A stretch of 64,000 nt of DNA from Pseudisothecium myosuroides (Eukaryota; Streptophyta; Bryopsida; Hypnales; Lembophyllaceae). Each line of letters starts with the position of its first letter. Positions within the stretch are counted from its first letter, which is position 1. The notes under the pieces are model-generated. The model was not told where the DNA came from. It searched no databases and worked only from the letters and a program-made list of their open reading frames with translations. The stretch covers positions 1,676,501 through 1,740,500 of the forward strand of contig OX637291.1 of the NCBI GenBank assembly GCA_951799445.1, written 5' to 3'. Below are positions 35,945-50,695 of this stretch, one piece after another. The position numbers and the translations under genes were made by a program.

Positions 35945-36165
35945 CCCTTAAACGACGGGCTCATTACCATAGAAATCATCTGTTTTGTCACCATATGAAT
36001 TGTTGGATTAAAATAATGCAAAAGCACTCATTGGAAGTCAAACTACTATAGATGATATTCCCTTTTCCCACTAAATTTGGAGGATGAATAGTTGCACTTC
36101 TGTCCCGTACCGAGAGATTCTTTGTCATTCATTGGTTGGAAAACGTCCTTTGCGGCGTTTATAGG
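35945..36165. mobile_element. Short TTAA-flanked MITE (221 bp)
   Basis: TTAA (35941-35944) is followed by CCCTTAAACGACGGGC. The right end GCGGCGTTTATAGG is followed by TTAA (36166-36169). The ends match over about 13 bp with a few changes. Terminal CCC and TTAA target fit piggyBac-like non-autonomous elements. Confidence 0.6.
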
Positions 36166-37090
36166 TTAAGTAGGGTGCAATTTTGGGTGCACCCAACTTG
36201 GTTAATGGTTCTTTTTCTAGTTTAAAAATAAATAAATAAATTTATACACACTTTAAAATCAACATCTTGGAGAGATTGACTGTAGTGTATGCAACCCATT
36301 CTCGATCACCTCCCCATTTCCACGACATAGGCTGTTGCATTTTCGTTCAAAGTGGCCATGCATAATTGTTCAGTTGTGATGGATAACAAGCCGTTGATTT
36401 CCAGTCGATTTCTTCACTAGTCTATGGTCAGAATTAGATATACCTATATAACAAGAACAGGTTTCACAAATCTTGACCAAAAAAATTCACAATAATTTTG
36501 TTTTTGGGCTAAAAAATGAAAAAAATTCAAATCCGTCTGAAATCTATTTTCCCACACGGAGAAAAAATTTCCCCCACCAAACCTAGCCGGTAGCTATGGT
36601 GAAAACCTTGAGCGGTTGGAAGCTTCTAGTCAGTCGTCCCGGGCAGCCGGCTGTCAACTGAGCTCGCCAAAGCTGAATTTGAAAGACCACAAAAAATACA
36701 AAATAGTCAGCCCAAGGACCGTCATGTCGTCATGGTCAGCTCTCAAAATAACCATAAGTAAGCAAGATCTCAGCACGTGTCAACACTTTATTCGTCCACT
36801 TTTTCATTCGTCAGCCACTTGGCGATTACTTACTTCTGGCCCAATGCCACTCCTGGGTTCAGATACCCCCACTGATGCTGCGATTCCCCCAGCCTCCCTC
36901 TTTAATGTCACCGCCTTGGCAGTTGGCACTGAATGTTTGGTGTAGGAGAATATTACAGTACGATAATATAGCGTTGCGTAGAATCTAACGATCACCAAAT
37001 GAAGTTCATCAGATCAGTCGAAGTTGCCTGTGCAGGAACGCGACTAAACAGGGAATGTCTGCAGAAAACTACAGTACAAGACGTAACATA

Positions 37091-37280
37091 CAGTAGAACC
37101 TCTGTAAGTTGATCGGTCTCGGACCGGTCTGACAGATTGGTTTATAGAGGTTTATTGAGACAGAGAGGGTCATTTTTAGTCACAGCCTTTGTTATGTGGC
37201 CAAGTTCGGGACCGATCTGACATGATTAGTTTACAGAGGTTTATCAACTTAGAGAGGATCAACTTAGACAGGTTCTACTG
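37091..37280. mobile_element. Emigrant/pogo-like MITE, complete (190 bp)
   Basis: It starts CAGTAGAACCTCTGTAAG and ends CTTAGACAGGTTCTACTG, giving 24-bp inverted ends with two mismatches, flanked by TA (37089-37090 and 37281-37282). GGACCGGTCTGACA and GGACCGATCTGACA form an internal repeat. It lies 340 bp upstream of the aldo-keto reductase start and could influence its promoter (inference). Confidence 0.9.
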
Positions 37281-37366
37281 TATATTTCTTCCGGGTGCTC
37301 CGTACTTTCGGGAGACCATTGGCTTCTCTTCACCACCACCGGAATATTCCGAGCTATGAAGGAACC

Positions 37367-37421
37367 ATGTGACATTAGAGAATGACATTGAGAGGAACAG
37401 AGGATGTGACATTAGAGAATG
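37367..37421 (+). repeat. Short direct repeat upstream of the reductase
   Basis: ATGTGACATTAGAGAATG occurs at 37367-37384 and again at 37404-37421. It may be a duplicated promoter segment or the footprint of a lost element. Confidence 0.6.
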
Positions 37422-37622
37422 TCATCCTAAGAGTTTCTGTTAGTGCGCACAGACGGCACACACTTGTCTCCAATTCAAAGCTCGCTGCATCGCCTGGCTT
37501 GTTGCTCTGCGTGCTCGTTGCTTCAATTTTGCGAGCTCCCTTGTACTGTATCAAGCTCCTTTGTATCCAAGCTTGGCGAAGTTTGATCTGCTGGTGCAGT
37601 TTTGGTAGAGATCGAGGTAGCG

Positions 37623-39893
<2,271 letters not shown>

Positions 39894-41171
39894 TGTCATC
39901 CACAACTCAAATAGGACGTTTGAGTGCATCAGAAACCTTATTAGCACTGGCTGCTAGTGAATGTTGTAATAAGCTTGCATTACATATCGAACACCAGGAA
40001 GTAGCTTCAGTAGGAGACTGAAACGAGTTGTCTATAGTGGCTTGAATAGTAAATTTATTAATAATGGTCACTTGGTTCTTAAATTTATAGTCTTGAGTTG
40101 TTCCGACGGAGTAATTTTTTAGCGTCCTTGTTCAGTCAGCACTTCCGCGAAATTACTATGAAGTTTTTATGATGCTTGTGGTATTCCAGCTGTAACTGTG
40201 TAGCCTGTAGGTGGTTTTGTGAAATAGTCTTCCCGGATGTAGTTATTGTTTGTCGAAAATTGGCATTGCGTCGACATCAGGAGGTGGCCTTCTAGTATTC
40301 TAAACCCTGGAAGGAGAAGGGCAGATGACTACTGATTTCAACCCTCATTGTCCATCACTCTGTTTGCTGCCATTTTGTAACTGGATATGAATGAAACTTT
40401 TTTTTTAATTTTCAGAAAGTCATATGTCTACTACAAGTCATAAAGTTTTTGGGGGAAAACTTGAAATTATTGCGATTTTTTAAAGAAAAAAGTGAAGAAA
40501 AATTTCACCATAGATGTATATTATAGTGTATAACATCAGGGTCTAAACCAAAGTTATCTTGTCACTCTAAAATTAAAAAATCAATGATCCATGGTTGTAG
40601 GCCTATAGTTCAAAATTGCTTAAAAATATTGAAATTTATGAATTTTCAAAATTTCCAATTGGAGTAGAAACTACACTTGATAAGTTTTATTCATTAGTTG
40701 CACTCAATTTTTGAAAATATCCTTTTTATGGTTGAAATCCACATCAAGAATAAATAGTAAGAAATGGTCAAAATGCACTACAAGGGTTATCAATGAATTA
40801 AGCATCTAGTTCTTCTTCTACAATAGTTTGAACCTTTCTTGCTGCTAAAGATACAATGGCTTATGTTTTTTTCCCTACTTTCCAAAAGACTATATTTCCT
40901 TCATTGGTATTAGTATCCACTGGTTCATCTTATTAATGCTTGTTATGAAATGAGCTTATACACAATTATGACATGGGAAGAGTATTTTCACTAATGAAAT
41001 TTATGAAGAATCTTTACTATAAAAAGCACAAGTATTCAAACAATGGTATTGTCCTTCTAAAAAGTTACAATTATATAAGTTTGTTTAGTAAAACATACTA
41101 AGGTAACCAATGAACCCTTCTCCAATCCCAAACCCTATTTTTGAACCCATTTCCATTAATCTATTGGGATA
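39894..41171. other. 3' flank of the reductase and decayed repeat
   Basis: No gene. From about 40320, sequence such as CTGATTTCAACCCTCATTG and TTTGCTGCCATTTT resembles the TTAA element at 47419-48157, so this is probably a diverged member without clear ends. Confidence 0.5.
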
Positions 41172-41175
41172 TTAA

Positions 41176-42095
41176 CCCCTAAAGGACCATTGTCCGTTCG
41201 GGGGACAAATGGGACTTGGGGCAGGTACCTACGGGCTGAAATTTTTTCCTAATTTTTTGAAACTTTTTGTGAACATGAAGAATTCAGAGAGGTACATGGC
41301 AGAAAAAAAAAATTTGAAATCGGACCTTTGAGCGAGAAATTATGCCATTTCTTGGAATGCGTGGGGACGGGGGGCAGCAAAAAAATTTTGCACAATTTTG
41401 AATTTTTTTTTTAATATTTTTTCCTTGTAGATTATATTTTTGTCTATGTGGAAAGCTTTGATTCATCTCATTTGGATTCGTTATGAGGAAGTTATGGACA
41501 TTCTTGTTTTTCGGGTAGTTAGAGCATCTTCTTGAAAAAAATAACTTGTAGGATGCATTTCGGAATGCAATTTTTGTAATTTTTCAATTTTTTTTTTTGG
41601 AATGGTTTAGTTTACTTGCTAGAACAATCTCACCATTGGGATTAGTGCATTTTAATTTCATCTAAAATATATGAATATTTTAGATTTTCCTTCTATCTTG
41701 TACCTACTTCTACTTAACAATTTTTTTAAGAATGATAATTAAGTTTTTTTGAATTTTTTTTTTTTTCCTAGAATCTCAACTCAATTCTCCACTATAAAGA
41801 TTTAAAGCTCAAAACTCTGTAGTGCAAAAATTTTAAGTTAAAAATGTTTAAAGTCAAAAAATCTGGTCCCGCAATGTGCTGAAAAACTTGTTTTTTCCAC
41901 TTTAAACGCAGATATCTTGCAATCTGTGCGGTCAAAAATTCTGAAATTTTTTCCACACATTCTCATACCAATTAGGTGTAAGATCCTACGGTCAGATGTG
42001 AAAAAACAAAAATTAAACTTTTTTTTTACTCTTTGCTATAGAAATGGCAGTTTTGAGTGCTTTTTGGCAGAAAATAGGCCTTGGAACTTTAGGGG
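41176..42095 (+). mobile_element. TTAA-flanked piggyBac-like element, palindrome arm 1
   Basis: TTAA (41172-41175) precedes CCCCTAAAGGACCATTGTCC. The right end CCTTGGAACTTTAGGGG precedes TTAA (42096-42099). It is 920 bp and non-coding. A second copy in opposite orientation follows at 42283-43203, near-identical over its length. Confidence 0.75.
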
Positions 42096-42282
42096 TTAAT
42101 AGACTTTCATTATTTGAATTCTTATTTTTGAAAGAATGGTTTTGGACAATTCTATGGACACTAATAGGTGCCTACTATCCTTTTCACTTCAAATATTTAT
42201 AAAAAATAAAAATAAAACAATTTTAAGATCAATTTTTTTTTCTACTAGATTTTTCTCCAAAAGGCTAATCAACACAAATTAT

Positions 42283-43203
42283 CCCCTAAAGGACCAAGGC
42301 CTTTTTTCTGCCAAAAAACACTCAAAGCTGCCATTTCTATAGCAAAAAGTAAAAAAAATTGATTTTTTTTTCCACATCTAACCGTAGGATCTTACACCTA
42401 ACTAGTATGAGAGTGTGGAAAAAATTTCAGAATTTTTGACCGCATAGATTGCAAGATATCTGCGTTTAAAGTGAAAAAAACAAGTTTTTCAGCACATTGC
42501 GGGACCAGATTTTTTTATTTTTAACATTTCTAACTTAAATTTTTTGCACTACAAAGTTTTGAGCCTTAATCTTAATAGTGGAGAATTGAGTTGAGAGTCT
42601 AGGAAAAAAAAAATTCTAAAAAATTAATTATCATTCTTAATAAAATTGTTAAGTAGAAGTAGGTACAAGGTAGAAGGAAAATCTAAAATATTAATATATT
42701 TTAGATGGAATTAAAATGCACTAATCCTGATGGTGAGATTGTTCTAGCAAGTAAACTAAACCATGCAACAAAAAAAAAATTGAAAAAATTGAAAAATTGC
42801 ATTCAGAAATGCATCCTACAAGTATTTTTTTCAAGAAGATGCTCTAACTGCCCGAAAAACAAGAATGTCCATAACTTTCTCATAATAAATCCAAATGAAA
42901 TGAATCAAAGCTTTCCAGATAGACAAAAATATAATCTATGAGAAAAAAAAATATTAAGAAAAAAAATTCAAATTTTTGCCATTTTTTTTGGCTGCCTAGG
43001 TTGCCCCCCGTCCCCTCGTTTGAGCTTATTTGGTCATAACTTTTTTTCCCGGGCACCGATTGTGAAAAAAATTATATTCCCACAAAGCTAATCAGATTTT
43101 CTACCTCCAAAAAAAGTTAAAAAAAATCAAAAGAAAATTTCAGCTTGTAGGTACCTGCCCGAAAATGCATTTGTCCCTCGAAGGGACAACGGTCCTTTAG
43201 GGG
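42283..43203 (-). mobile_element. TTAA-type element, palindrome arm 2
   Basis: The copy runs from CCCCTAAAGGACCAAGGCC to GGTCCTTTAGGGG in opposite orientation to arm 1 and is flanked by TTAT on both sides (42279-42282 and 43204-43207). The same 4-bp repeat on both sides, differing from TTAA, argues that the four bases are a target duplication, not part of the ends. 921 bp, non-coding. Confidence 0.75.
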
Positions 43204-43207
43204 TTAT

Positions 43208-43732
43208 TCAATTGTGACTCTTGGTATCATAGCTTCCTAGTAGCGTGATCAAGGAAGTAAATAATTAAAAGTATGACCAAATTTTTGGAAAATTACTTAG
43301 TGCTAATCTGGCTTTTGCGAGGTAGGAGGAAATGAATTTAACTCCACTATAACTTTGAGAATGCAAACAATCCAATGACACTAGTTCTTTCATAAATTTT
43401 TTGTTATTCATTGCAATAGCTTTCTACTTTACAAAGTTTCTAGACTCCAAAATTCAAGAGTTATTGCCTCCATTAGTATTGAAAGCACTTCAAGCTTATT
43501 CTTGCCTTTGCCTCGGCATATAAAATTGGCAGAATTGGCCCTGGATTGCAAAACCGGCCATTAGAGAGAATTTCGGCCCTCTAAAGGGCTGCGAGTTCCC
43601 ATGAGTTCTCCACAAGTGTTGAATAGTTCCTGACTGCTGAAACTGCGCCACCGCAGCAGGGTGACGTGGTCGGGACTCGGCCACATCAGATTTTCAATTT
43701 TCAATTTTTTTTTTCTTAAAATGAAATTTGGT

Positions 43733-43768
<36 letters not shown>

Positions 43769-45696
43769 CTTAAAATTCAGGTTTTATTTCCTGACATTTT
43801 GAGAAGTCTACTGCTTTACTCTTTATTTAAAAATATTTTTCTACACGTATATACCTATTGGTTTGCTACGTTTATATAAATATTTGCTCAATTTAAACAT
43901 CATGTCTATATATCAAACTCGATTTGATGTTACATATGGTTACAAGTACCTCTGCAAGTTCCACACTGACGTACCAACTTTTGGTTATATCAGAAATCTA
44001 ATCCATGGCTGATATATGCCCATAAACCCTGACATGGCAGTATTTGGATGGGATTGATAAATCCCTGTACATACTTCTGCTTGGTCCTTGATTAAAATAA
44101 CATTTGACGGCCTTCGGAGCTTGTGCCTTAACTCGCCTGGTTTAAGGCTCCTCTCTATTTATGAATTTCTGGTTGGTAAGCCAATTAGGTGAATGAGCTG
44201 GCTTCTCCAGTCTGTCCCAGACTGCTGGACCTTCGCATGAACGGAACAAAATTACGAAACACACTCAATCATAGCCTGTTGTTTCTCTTGTTACAATTTG
44301 CAAGATTGGTGCTGTGCTTTCTTGTGGACCGGAAGGGCTGGATCAGATTTGAGCTTACGAGGATGGTGCTTGGGTCTCAAATAAGCGGTCAACAGGTGTT
44401 TTGTTTTCTTAAAAGTGTAGCTTTCTTTGACTATCGACGTTGTTTGGTTTTGAAATTACGTTGATATTTTAGAAAAGTATTGAACATTTTCTCTGGTGAA
44501 TATACAATGACAAGTAGTGGTAACTTGCAGACACCTCGTACACGTCTAGTGGCATACTAATAGTTTGCTGCTTGGCATGGGTACAGGTGAGGGTTACCAC
44601 CTCCTGAGGATTTTTTCAAAAATTTTCAAAAATTACGTTCAAGCTATGACTTTTGGAGTTTGTTTTATGTGTTGAATACCTACACATCAGTCCTGGGAGT
44701 TTATACTTGATACACCAATTGCTTCCATTGGGGTTCTAATTGATACGTACCATCAATCTGATCAAGTTTGACGTACTCAGGCTTCTCTTAGGGTTTCAAT
44801 TATCAGGTCCTGAAACCCTCCGGTTACAATTGCTGTTCTCAAGACTTTTTACGATGCTTGATTGATAAACAAGCCATGGTTGTATGCTCTGATTGAACCA
44901 CCAGGTTTATGATGTGATAATATTTTGACCTAGCTATTGATTGTCAATTCATGCTTCATAATAAATATATTACTTGGGTTGCCTGATTCGACTGATCTTA
45001 CAGCTTAGAAACTACAGGTTAAAACTAAGCCCTGGTTTCATTCTCTATTCCCCAATTTTTACGGGATAAACTTTGTCCAAAGTTTTGAGATTGTTATATC
45101 TAGTTGTAAGTTTCGTACTGGTATTATATGCTTTATAGTAAGTAGTCTTTGATTACTGCTCAATACGGCAGATGGTCTGTATGGGTTACATATACAAGAC
45201 ATCAAATTAGAGGGACACATACCTGTTGTTTACCATTAGTCTCATCTCGCAGTATGATCTAAAATTGAGTTTTTGTGTTAAGCAAAATTGATTATGAGGT
45301 CCAATCAAGAGTGTGACTTTCAATAGAGAAATAGAATCTACCCTGATTCTATTGGGGAAGTTTCAAAAAAGCATTTTTTTGAAAATATATTTTTCGGATA
45401 GCCCATACCACTATTCACAACATGGGGACAGATTGGGGAACGGGCCTGAAACGGCCCTTTCTTGACCCCAAATCCCTTCTAATGCCTTCGTGCAAATTTT
45501 GCATTCCAGGGCCAATTTTGCCATGCCTAAAGTGCTTTTAATGCCAGGAAATGGGTTGCACAAGGCTAATTTTGTCATGTGCCCAATGCATAGTCATAGG
45601 GCTCACCCCATCGCCGCTTATAGGGCTGAATTGGCCCTGCATAGCCCATTCCTAGTACGTGGAAGTTGTTTGTTTGGGCTTATCTAGTCATTGTTG
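43208..45696. other. Gene-free region with CATTAGA-type ends
   Basis: No recognisable gene. At 43559 the sequence reads CATTAGAGAGAATTTCGGCC, and at 45484 (read inward on the minus strand) CATTAGAAGGGATTTGGGG, both similar to the giant-element ends. A T-run lies near 43738-43765. Flanking GGCCCTGGATTGCAAAA and its inverted partner near 45505 extend the symmetry outward. Confidence 0.45.
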
Positions 45697-45700
45697 TTAA

Positions 45701-46749
45701 CCCCTAAATGCCCCAAACACCCAATTTGGATGTCAACAAAACTTTGAAGTTAAATAAAACCTAACCAAGTTGCTATTTTTAGTAATTTATATTTTTGAAA
45801 AAATTATTTTTGAAGTCTAGTTTTAGCATCAAAAGTCCGATTTTGAAAATGATGGATTATGATTTTTCTATTCAAGATCTTGTGCAAGGGTATCCATTGC
45901 AATCTTGACTTTCCGTAGTGTTGAGGGCTCTTGGAAATGAGCCTCAAATACACTGAGGTACCCCCTCCCCTAACGGACCAAATAAAGAATTTTGACATGA
46001 TCTGGAGTAGTGAAGGCAAAACAAATACTTTTTAGAGGTACATCGATGGAAATGACATGGATTGCAAAAAATTTGGTAATTTTATTGCTTGAATTGAAAT
46101 TACTATGAATTTTGGAAGGCAAAAAGCGCGCCGGACCCATGGTCAATGTGTAGATTCTTCCAATTTCGATCATTCAATAACTTTTTACCTAATCATTATT
46201 TCTTACTTTTTTTTCCACAACTTAGGACATGTGTCATGTATTTATTTGTTCCAACTTTGAAAATGAGAAAAAACACATTCTAAGCTTGGTCAGAAATACA
46301 TGCACCTATAGGTTGGAAATGGGTCAGTGGTTGGGAATGGGGGGGGTACCTTAGATCTTGGAGAAAAATTCACTTTAGAAATTCATTTAAAAAAATTGTA
46401 GAGTAGATTTTGAGAAGCCGTAAATCGATTGGGGTTATGCATGTTAGGTCCTTTAACCTCATATTTTTTTATTGACCAACTTTTTAGATTTGGCATGTGA
46501 AAAGAGGACTGAAAGACTTCAAGTCACTTTTGCATTTTTAACACCCTCATGTTCAAACATTATAATCTTTCAATTCATAAGTGATATTGTTGTGTTTTCT
46601 TTTCCTATGTGACCTCTAATATGTCCAGTTTGAATTTGTACGGTTACAATTCTAAAAAATCCTGAATGAACTTATCAAAATGTTGACCTTTTGTTCAATT
46701 TAGAGCAAATTCCTAGAAGTTCAAAAAAGGCCACTTGGACATTTAGGAG
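45701..46749. mobile_element. TTAA-flanked element (1.05 kb)
   Basis: TTAA (45697-45700) then CCCCTAAATGCCCCAAAC; the right end GGACATTTAGGAG then TTAA (46750-46753). The ends pair over about 13 bp with two or three mismatches. Non-coding, AT-rich. Confidence 0.6.
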
Positions 46750-46753
46750 TTAA

Positions 46754-47414
46754 TTTATCCCCTCCACGACGGGTCTCTGCATGGCTGTGTCTTCTTTTGC
46801 GCATAAACCACTCCCAAGAAACTGCGTGTTCATTTCCTGGGAGGCTTTTGCAGTGTAATGCCCGATTGCGCGGGTTTTCCTACATAATCGGGCATTACGG
46901 ATTTCTCATCCGATTTTGACTTCTCATCCCCTATTTTCATCCTTTTTACTCGTGATTTACGACGGGTAACGCACTTGTCCTTTGGACATTCCGTGAAAAA
47001 ACGGACCTCCTCGTCGGGCCCTTTTTACACGGAATGCCCTTACACTCAGGCATTACCCTATACGTAATACACGTGAAAATGAATGAAAGCAAATCAGTCT
47101 CCACCTTCCACATCCATTTTCATTCGTCAAAGGGACGCAAAACGTCCACCCCCGGCGTATCAGCGTAGTTGGAGGACCCGTCCTGTCCAAGAGGTGCCTC
47201 TCCATCCCTGATTCTTCGGAACCCACTACACCAAGAAACTGCCGAATTGTCAAGTGCATGTCCCAGCAACCTCGAATGGCTGTCTGCACTCGGAGATGGA
47301 ATACATAACTTTGCTCCTCATTTTTTGGAGCTACACGAAATAGCAACTACAAGTACTCTAGAGTCTGGTTGGCTTTCCGAGTAACGTCGTACGCAAACTT
47401 CCTCAGATGTAAGC
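46754..47414. other. Gene-free segment with local inverted repeats
   Basis: It is GC-richer than its neighbours. TAATGCCCGATTGCG and its near-inverse ATAATCGGGCATTA (about 46857-46899), and GGACATTCCGTG against TACACGGAATGCCC (about 46983-47040), form hairpins. No coding frame is convincing. It may be another, unclassified element. Confidence 0.5.
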
Positions 47415-47418
47415 TTAA

Positions 47419-48157
47419 CCCCTAAATGACGGATCTATAACCACTGATTTCAGGCCTCAGTGCCTATCACTCAATTTGCTGCCATTTTACAATTAGATAT
47501 GTATAAAAAAATTTATATTTATTTTTCAGAGATGAAATTACATGTCTTCTTTACTTCACAAAAAAATTAGATTTTTTTTTTGTGGAAAATTGATTTTTTT
47601 GAGAATTTTTGAAGTAAAAGTGAAGAAATATCACATCAAATAGAAAATTATTGCAAAAATTCTCAAAATATCACCATGTGTGTATTCTACAATGACAAAC
47701 ATCATGGTGTAAACTCAATTTCCGTATCATTCTATATTAGAAAATAATAGACATTGAAAATACACATAAAGTTCAAATTGCAATAAAATATTCAATATTA
47801 GGAATTTTTTCAAAATTCAAACTGGAAAAGAAACTCGAGTAGATGACCTTCATTTTGTTTTTTGGGCTCAAACTCAAAAAATATCATTTTTGTGGAGAAA
47901 TTTCAGATTTAGAGCAAGGAACAACAACTTCCCAAAATACACTAAAATAGCATATTTTGTGATCCGTTTTTTTTTATAACTTCTCATTTATGTGAAGATA
48001 GACACTTGCATGACTACAAATTCAACTACACACTCTTCGTAATCCACCATGGAAGGTCAACCAAAAAAAAAACGGATGAAAAAATGTTTCCAATCAATGT
48101 ACAGATGACCGCACAGTCATCCAAAAGCCACAAAATGGTTGTCCTGGTGTTATAGGG
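47419..48157. mobile_element. TTAA-flanked element (739 bp)
   Basis: TTAA (47415-47418) then CCCCTAAATGACGG; the right end GTTATAGGG then TTAA (48158-48161). The internal TTTGCTGCCATTTTAC block recurs near 40360. Terminal symmetry is weaker than in the 41-43 kb pair. Non-coding. Confidence 0.55.
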
Positions 48158-48224
48158 TTAATATCAGCTTTTGTCAACGTAGTCTTAGGCGAGAGCCAAT
48201 ATTTCTTTTGAAAAAGAGAAGGGC

Positions 48225-48260
48225 ATAACATTATATAACCAGGCAATGGTCCTCGCCTAA
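48225..48260 (+). repeat. Left part of a dispersed repeat split by Harbinger B
   Basis: TATATAACCAGGCAATGGTC here plus 53815-54010 on the other side of element B correspond to the continuous stretch 57550-57735, which reads TGTATAACTAGGCAGTGGTC and then GATTAAGAAGGTATC. That paralogue is an approximate empty site, with TAA at the junction. Confidence 0.7.
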
Positions 48261-49232
48261 GGGTCTGTGCAGACCTGGACTTAAGCCTGTGGACGGAGGG
48301 TGGTGTTGGGTGGAGAAAGAACGCAATGTTCAGACTTGCGCAGTTCGGGGACTGCCGAGCCGAGCTGGAGAGCCACCTAGAAGAAGATAAAAACGCTGGT
48401 CAGTCAAAGTAGTGACAACTTTTCTATAGTGTTATCGCCATAGCTGGGATAACTTGGGTAGCATTAGAATCTAGGAAAATGTAGATTTTAGAACTCCAAG
48501 ACCGCTGTTAATTAATGTGGGTCATTATGGCCCATTAGCAAAGAGTGGGTGTTGCTAGAATGGCGGAATGGGCCTATAGTAAAAACATTTTGTTATTCCT
48601 TGGACCCCACATAAATTGTACTGGCATGCATGCAATTTAATGGAGAAGGCGTGATACATATCACCTTCACATCTAGGAGGTAGGCCTTCTTCGTGAAATC
48701 TCAGCATTATCTTGATAGAAATTTCTGTTGCTTTGTATTAATTCCCACTGTTTGCAAAATTGTGCAATTTGTGTTCAAATTTCGTTTACTTTTCTTGAAA
48801 GAAATCCTGAAATTGCGGCTACAGTGCATAGCTCGAAGACAGACTCATCCGTTTCAAATTGCAGCTACAGTCCGGAGCTTGAAGGCAGCCTCATCCGTTT
48901 CGGTAAGATTTGTTTTCCTTTCAATTAGACCTCCACGCTCATCGCTAATTCTCTTCTTGCATGACTGATGTTTCATTAGTACATTTCTGAACTTCGTACG
49001 TGAACACTGTGAACTGTTGTTTTAGAGTGATGCAAAACCACCTGGAGGCTGGAAGTTTAGGCCGTCAACAAACTGCAGCGACACATCCTGATTCCGATGG
49101 TAAGTTCTTTGTCTTCATTTCCCAATTTTTTTTTTTTTTAAAATTCAGAGATGAACCTACACACCACAAACACACACTCTGATGCCACAATGAGTACAAG
49201 GTCTAAAGAATTGACGTCAGTGGAGTGTTGGG

Positions 49233-50695
49233 GTTCATGAAGGTACCTTGGCTTCCGGGAGAGTGAGATCAGGGACTCTGGCGCATCCCAACTCAGAGAA
49301 CTCACGTCCGCCACCTGCTAACACATCAAACATTCCAAACCCACAGAAGCACGCCAGGAAGGACCGAGGTGCGAATTGGAACACCGAAGAAGTCATCGCA
49401 CTCATCCAGGCTAAGAGACAGATGTTTTTTGATGAATCTGAAGCTATGGACGGCCGGGATCTCATGAATCCCAACACCACGAAGTGGATGCGGATCAGCA
49501 ATGTTGTCATGCAAGCAGATTGTTCACCGTGTGTTCGTGACAGAGCTTCCTGTAAAACTAAATGGAACCAATTGATTAGCGATTACAAGAAGATAGTAGA
49601 CTTTTTTGCTCGCACCGGCAACAACAACCACGTCTACTAGAAGCTCACTGCAACAAATAGGAAGTCTGAGGGGCTCCCTTGTTCTTTCACTGAGGAGATC
49701 TTTTATTCCATTCATGAATGGTTTCACTAGTAGAAAATTCAGTTTTTCTGTTGTTTTGGACATGTTGATCCGGTCAGAATCTGACAGAAATCTGTTGAAA
49801 TCAACAGATTTCTGTCAGATTCTGACCGGATCAACATGTCCAAAACAACAGAAAAACTGAATTTTCTACTAGTGTTTGGACAACGCCCTGTCATGAATCC
49901 ACCACACACTCGAGATTTGCTGTCGAGTGAAGATGGCAACTTTCAACTTCAAGCAAATCAAAGCGGCCTACCAGACAATGATTGCACTAGTGATCCTGCA
50001 ACTGAGGATCCCATGGACCTTGTAAATGTTGCAACTCAATATGACATTGGTGGCAGCTCAAAGAGTGTGTGCCTTGACATTGTGGACCCGATGCGACGGG
50101 CGACTAGTGCTGGTATGGGAACCAGGAGCAACAGCCCAACATGTTCTCCCCTTCCACAAAGACGAAAGAATTTGCCTCCGGGTGTGACGCCATTTCTAAT
50201 CAGCTCCAACGACACTTCCAGTTACCAAGTCAACCGCCATGCAGGGAACACTGGTGTATGTCGCAAAACTGTGAGTGGTCATGGTCTCATTGCAGAAGCA
50301 ACTCGGGCTAGTGGCGCTGTTATGGCTAGCCAAATGAAAGAAATGGCGGATGCCAGTAGGACTTTGGAAGAATAAAAAATGGAAGTGCAACGGACTCTTT
50401 TCAGTGAACAAATGCAATATCAACGCTAGAAAGATGAGCGCCTGCATGAAAACGCCCGCATTGCCAATGAAATTGCAAGACTAGCCATTGAAAGACAAGC
50501 AAAAGTGGTGAAATGTCTGGCAAGTCTTTCACATGTTCTTAGCGGAGGCATGACCCTGGCCAAGCAAAAACAACATGCCGCAGAGGCACGAGTGGACTCT
50601 CCAAATGCAGAAATTGAAGAGACAATGGCCGACGCTAACCTGGACTTCCTGCCTGCTGCTACTCTTGAACAGCCTAGTGCCGTTCTTGAGATCTG
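49233..50695 (+). pseudogene. Harbinger Myb/SANT-like protein, stops plus MITE insertion
   Basis: Homologous to 6037-7355. The DNA-binding half (49248 to about 49630) keeps NWNTEEVIALIQAKR, WMRIS and CKTKWNQLISDYKKI. It is then broken by TAG at 49638-49640, by a 150-bp CACTA MITE at 49725-49874, by TAA at 50373-50375 and by TAG at 50427-50429. After the MITE the frame resumes with MNPPHTRDLLSSEDG, and the C-terminal charged helical region ends at 50695. Copy A has different lesions, so each copy decayed on its own. The N-terminal exon and true start are uncertain. Confidence 0.85.
49725..49874. mobile_element. Palindromic CACTA MITE (150 bp)
   Basis: A near-perfect palindrome, mismatched only at its centre, with ends CACTAGTAGAAAATTCAG and its inverse. 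TTT flanks it (49722-49724 and 49875-49877). Copy A at the matching place reads GAATGGTTTGGAAGG without interruption, confirming the insertion and the 3-bp duplication. It lies in coding sequence of the Myb-like gene. Confidence 0.95.

Larger units (their letters stand above)
35809..37622. other. Intergenic region upstream of the aldo-keto reductase
   Basis: No gene is recognised. It contains a short TTAA-flanked MITE (35945-36165), an Emigrant-like MITE (37091-37280) and a small direct repeat (37367-37421). The reductase promoter must lie in the last few hundred bases. I see no unambiguous TATA box. Confidence 0.5.

Noticed and set aside
43661..43879. 72-codon frame with a run of Phe codons
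   Set aside because: It is a translated poly-T tract.
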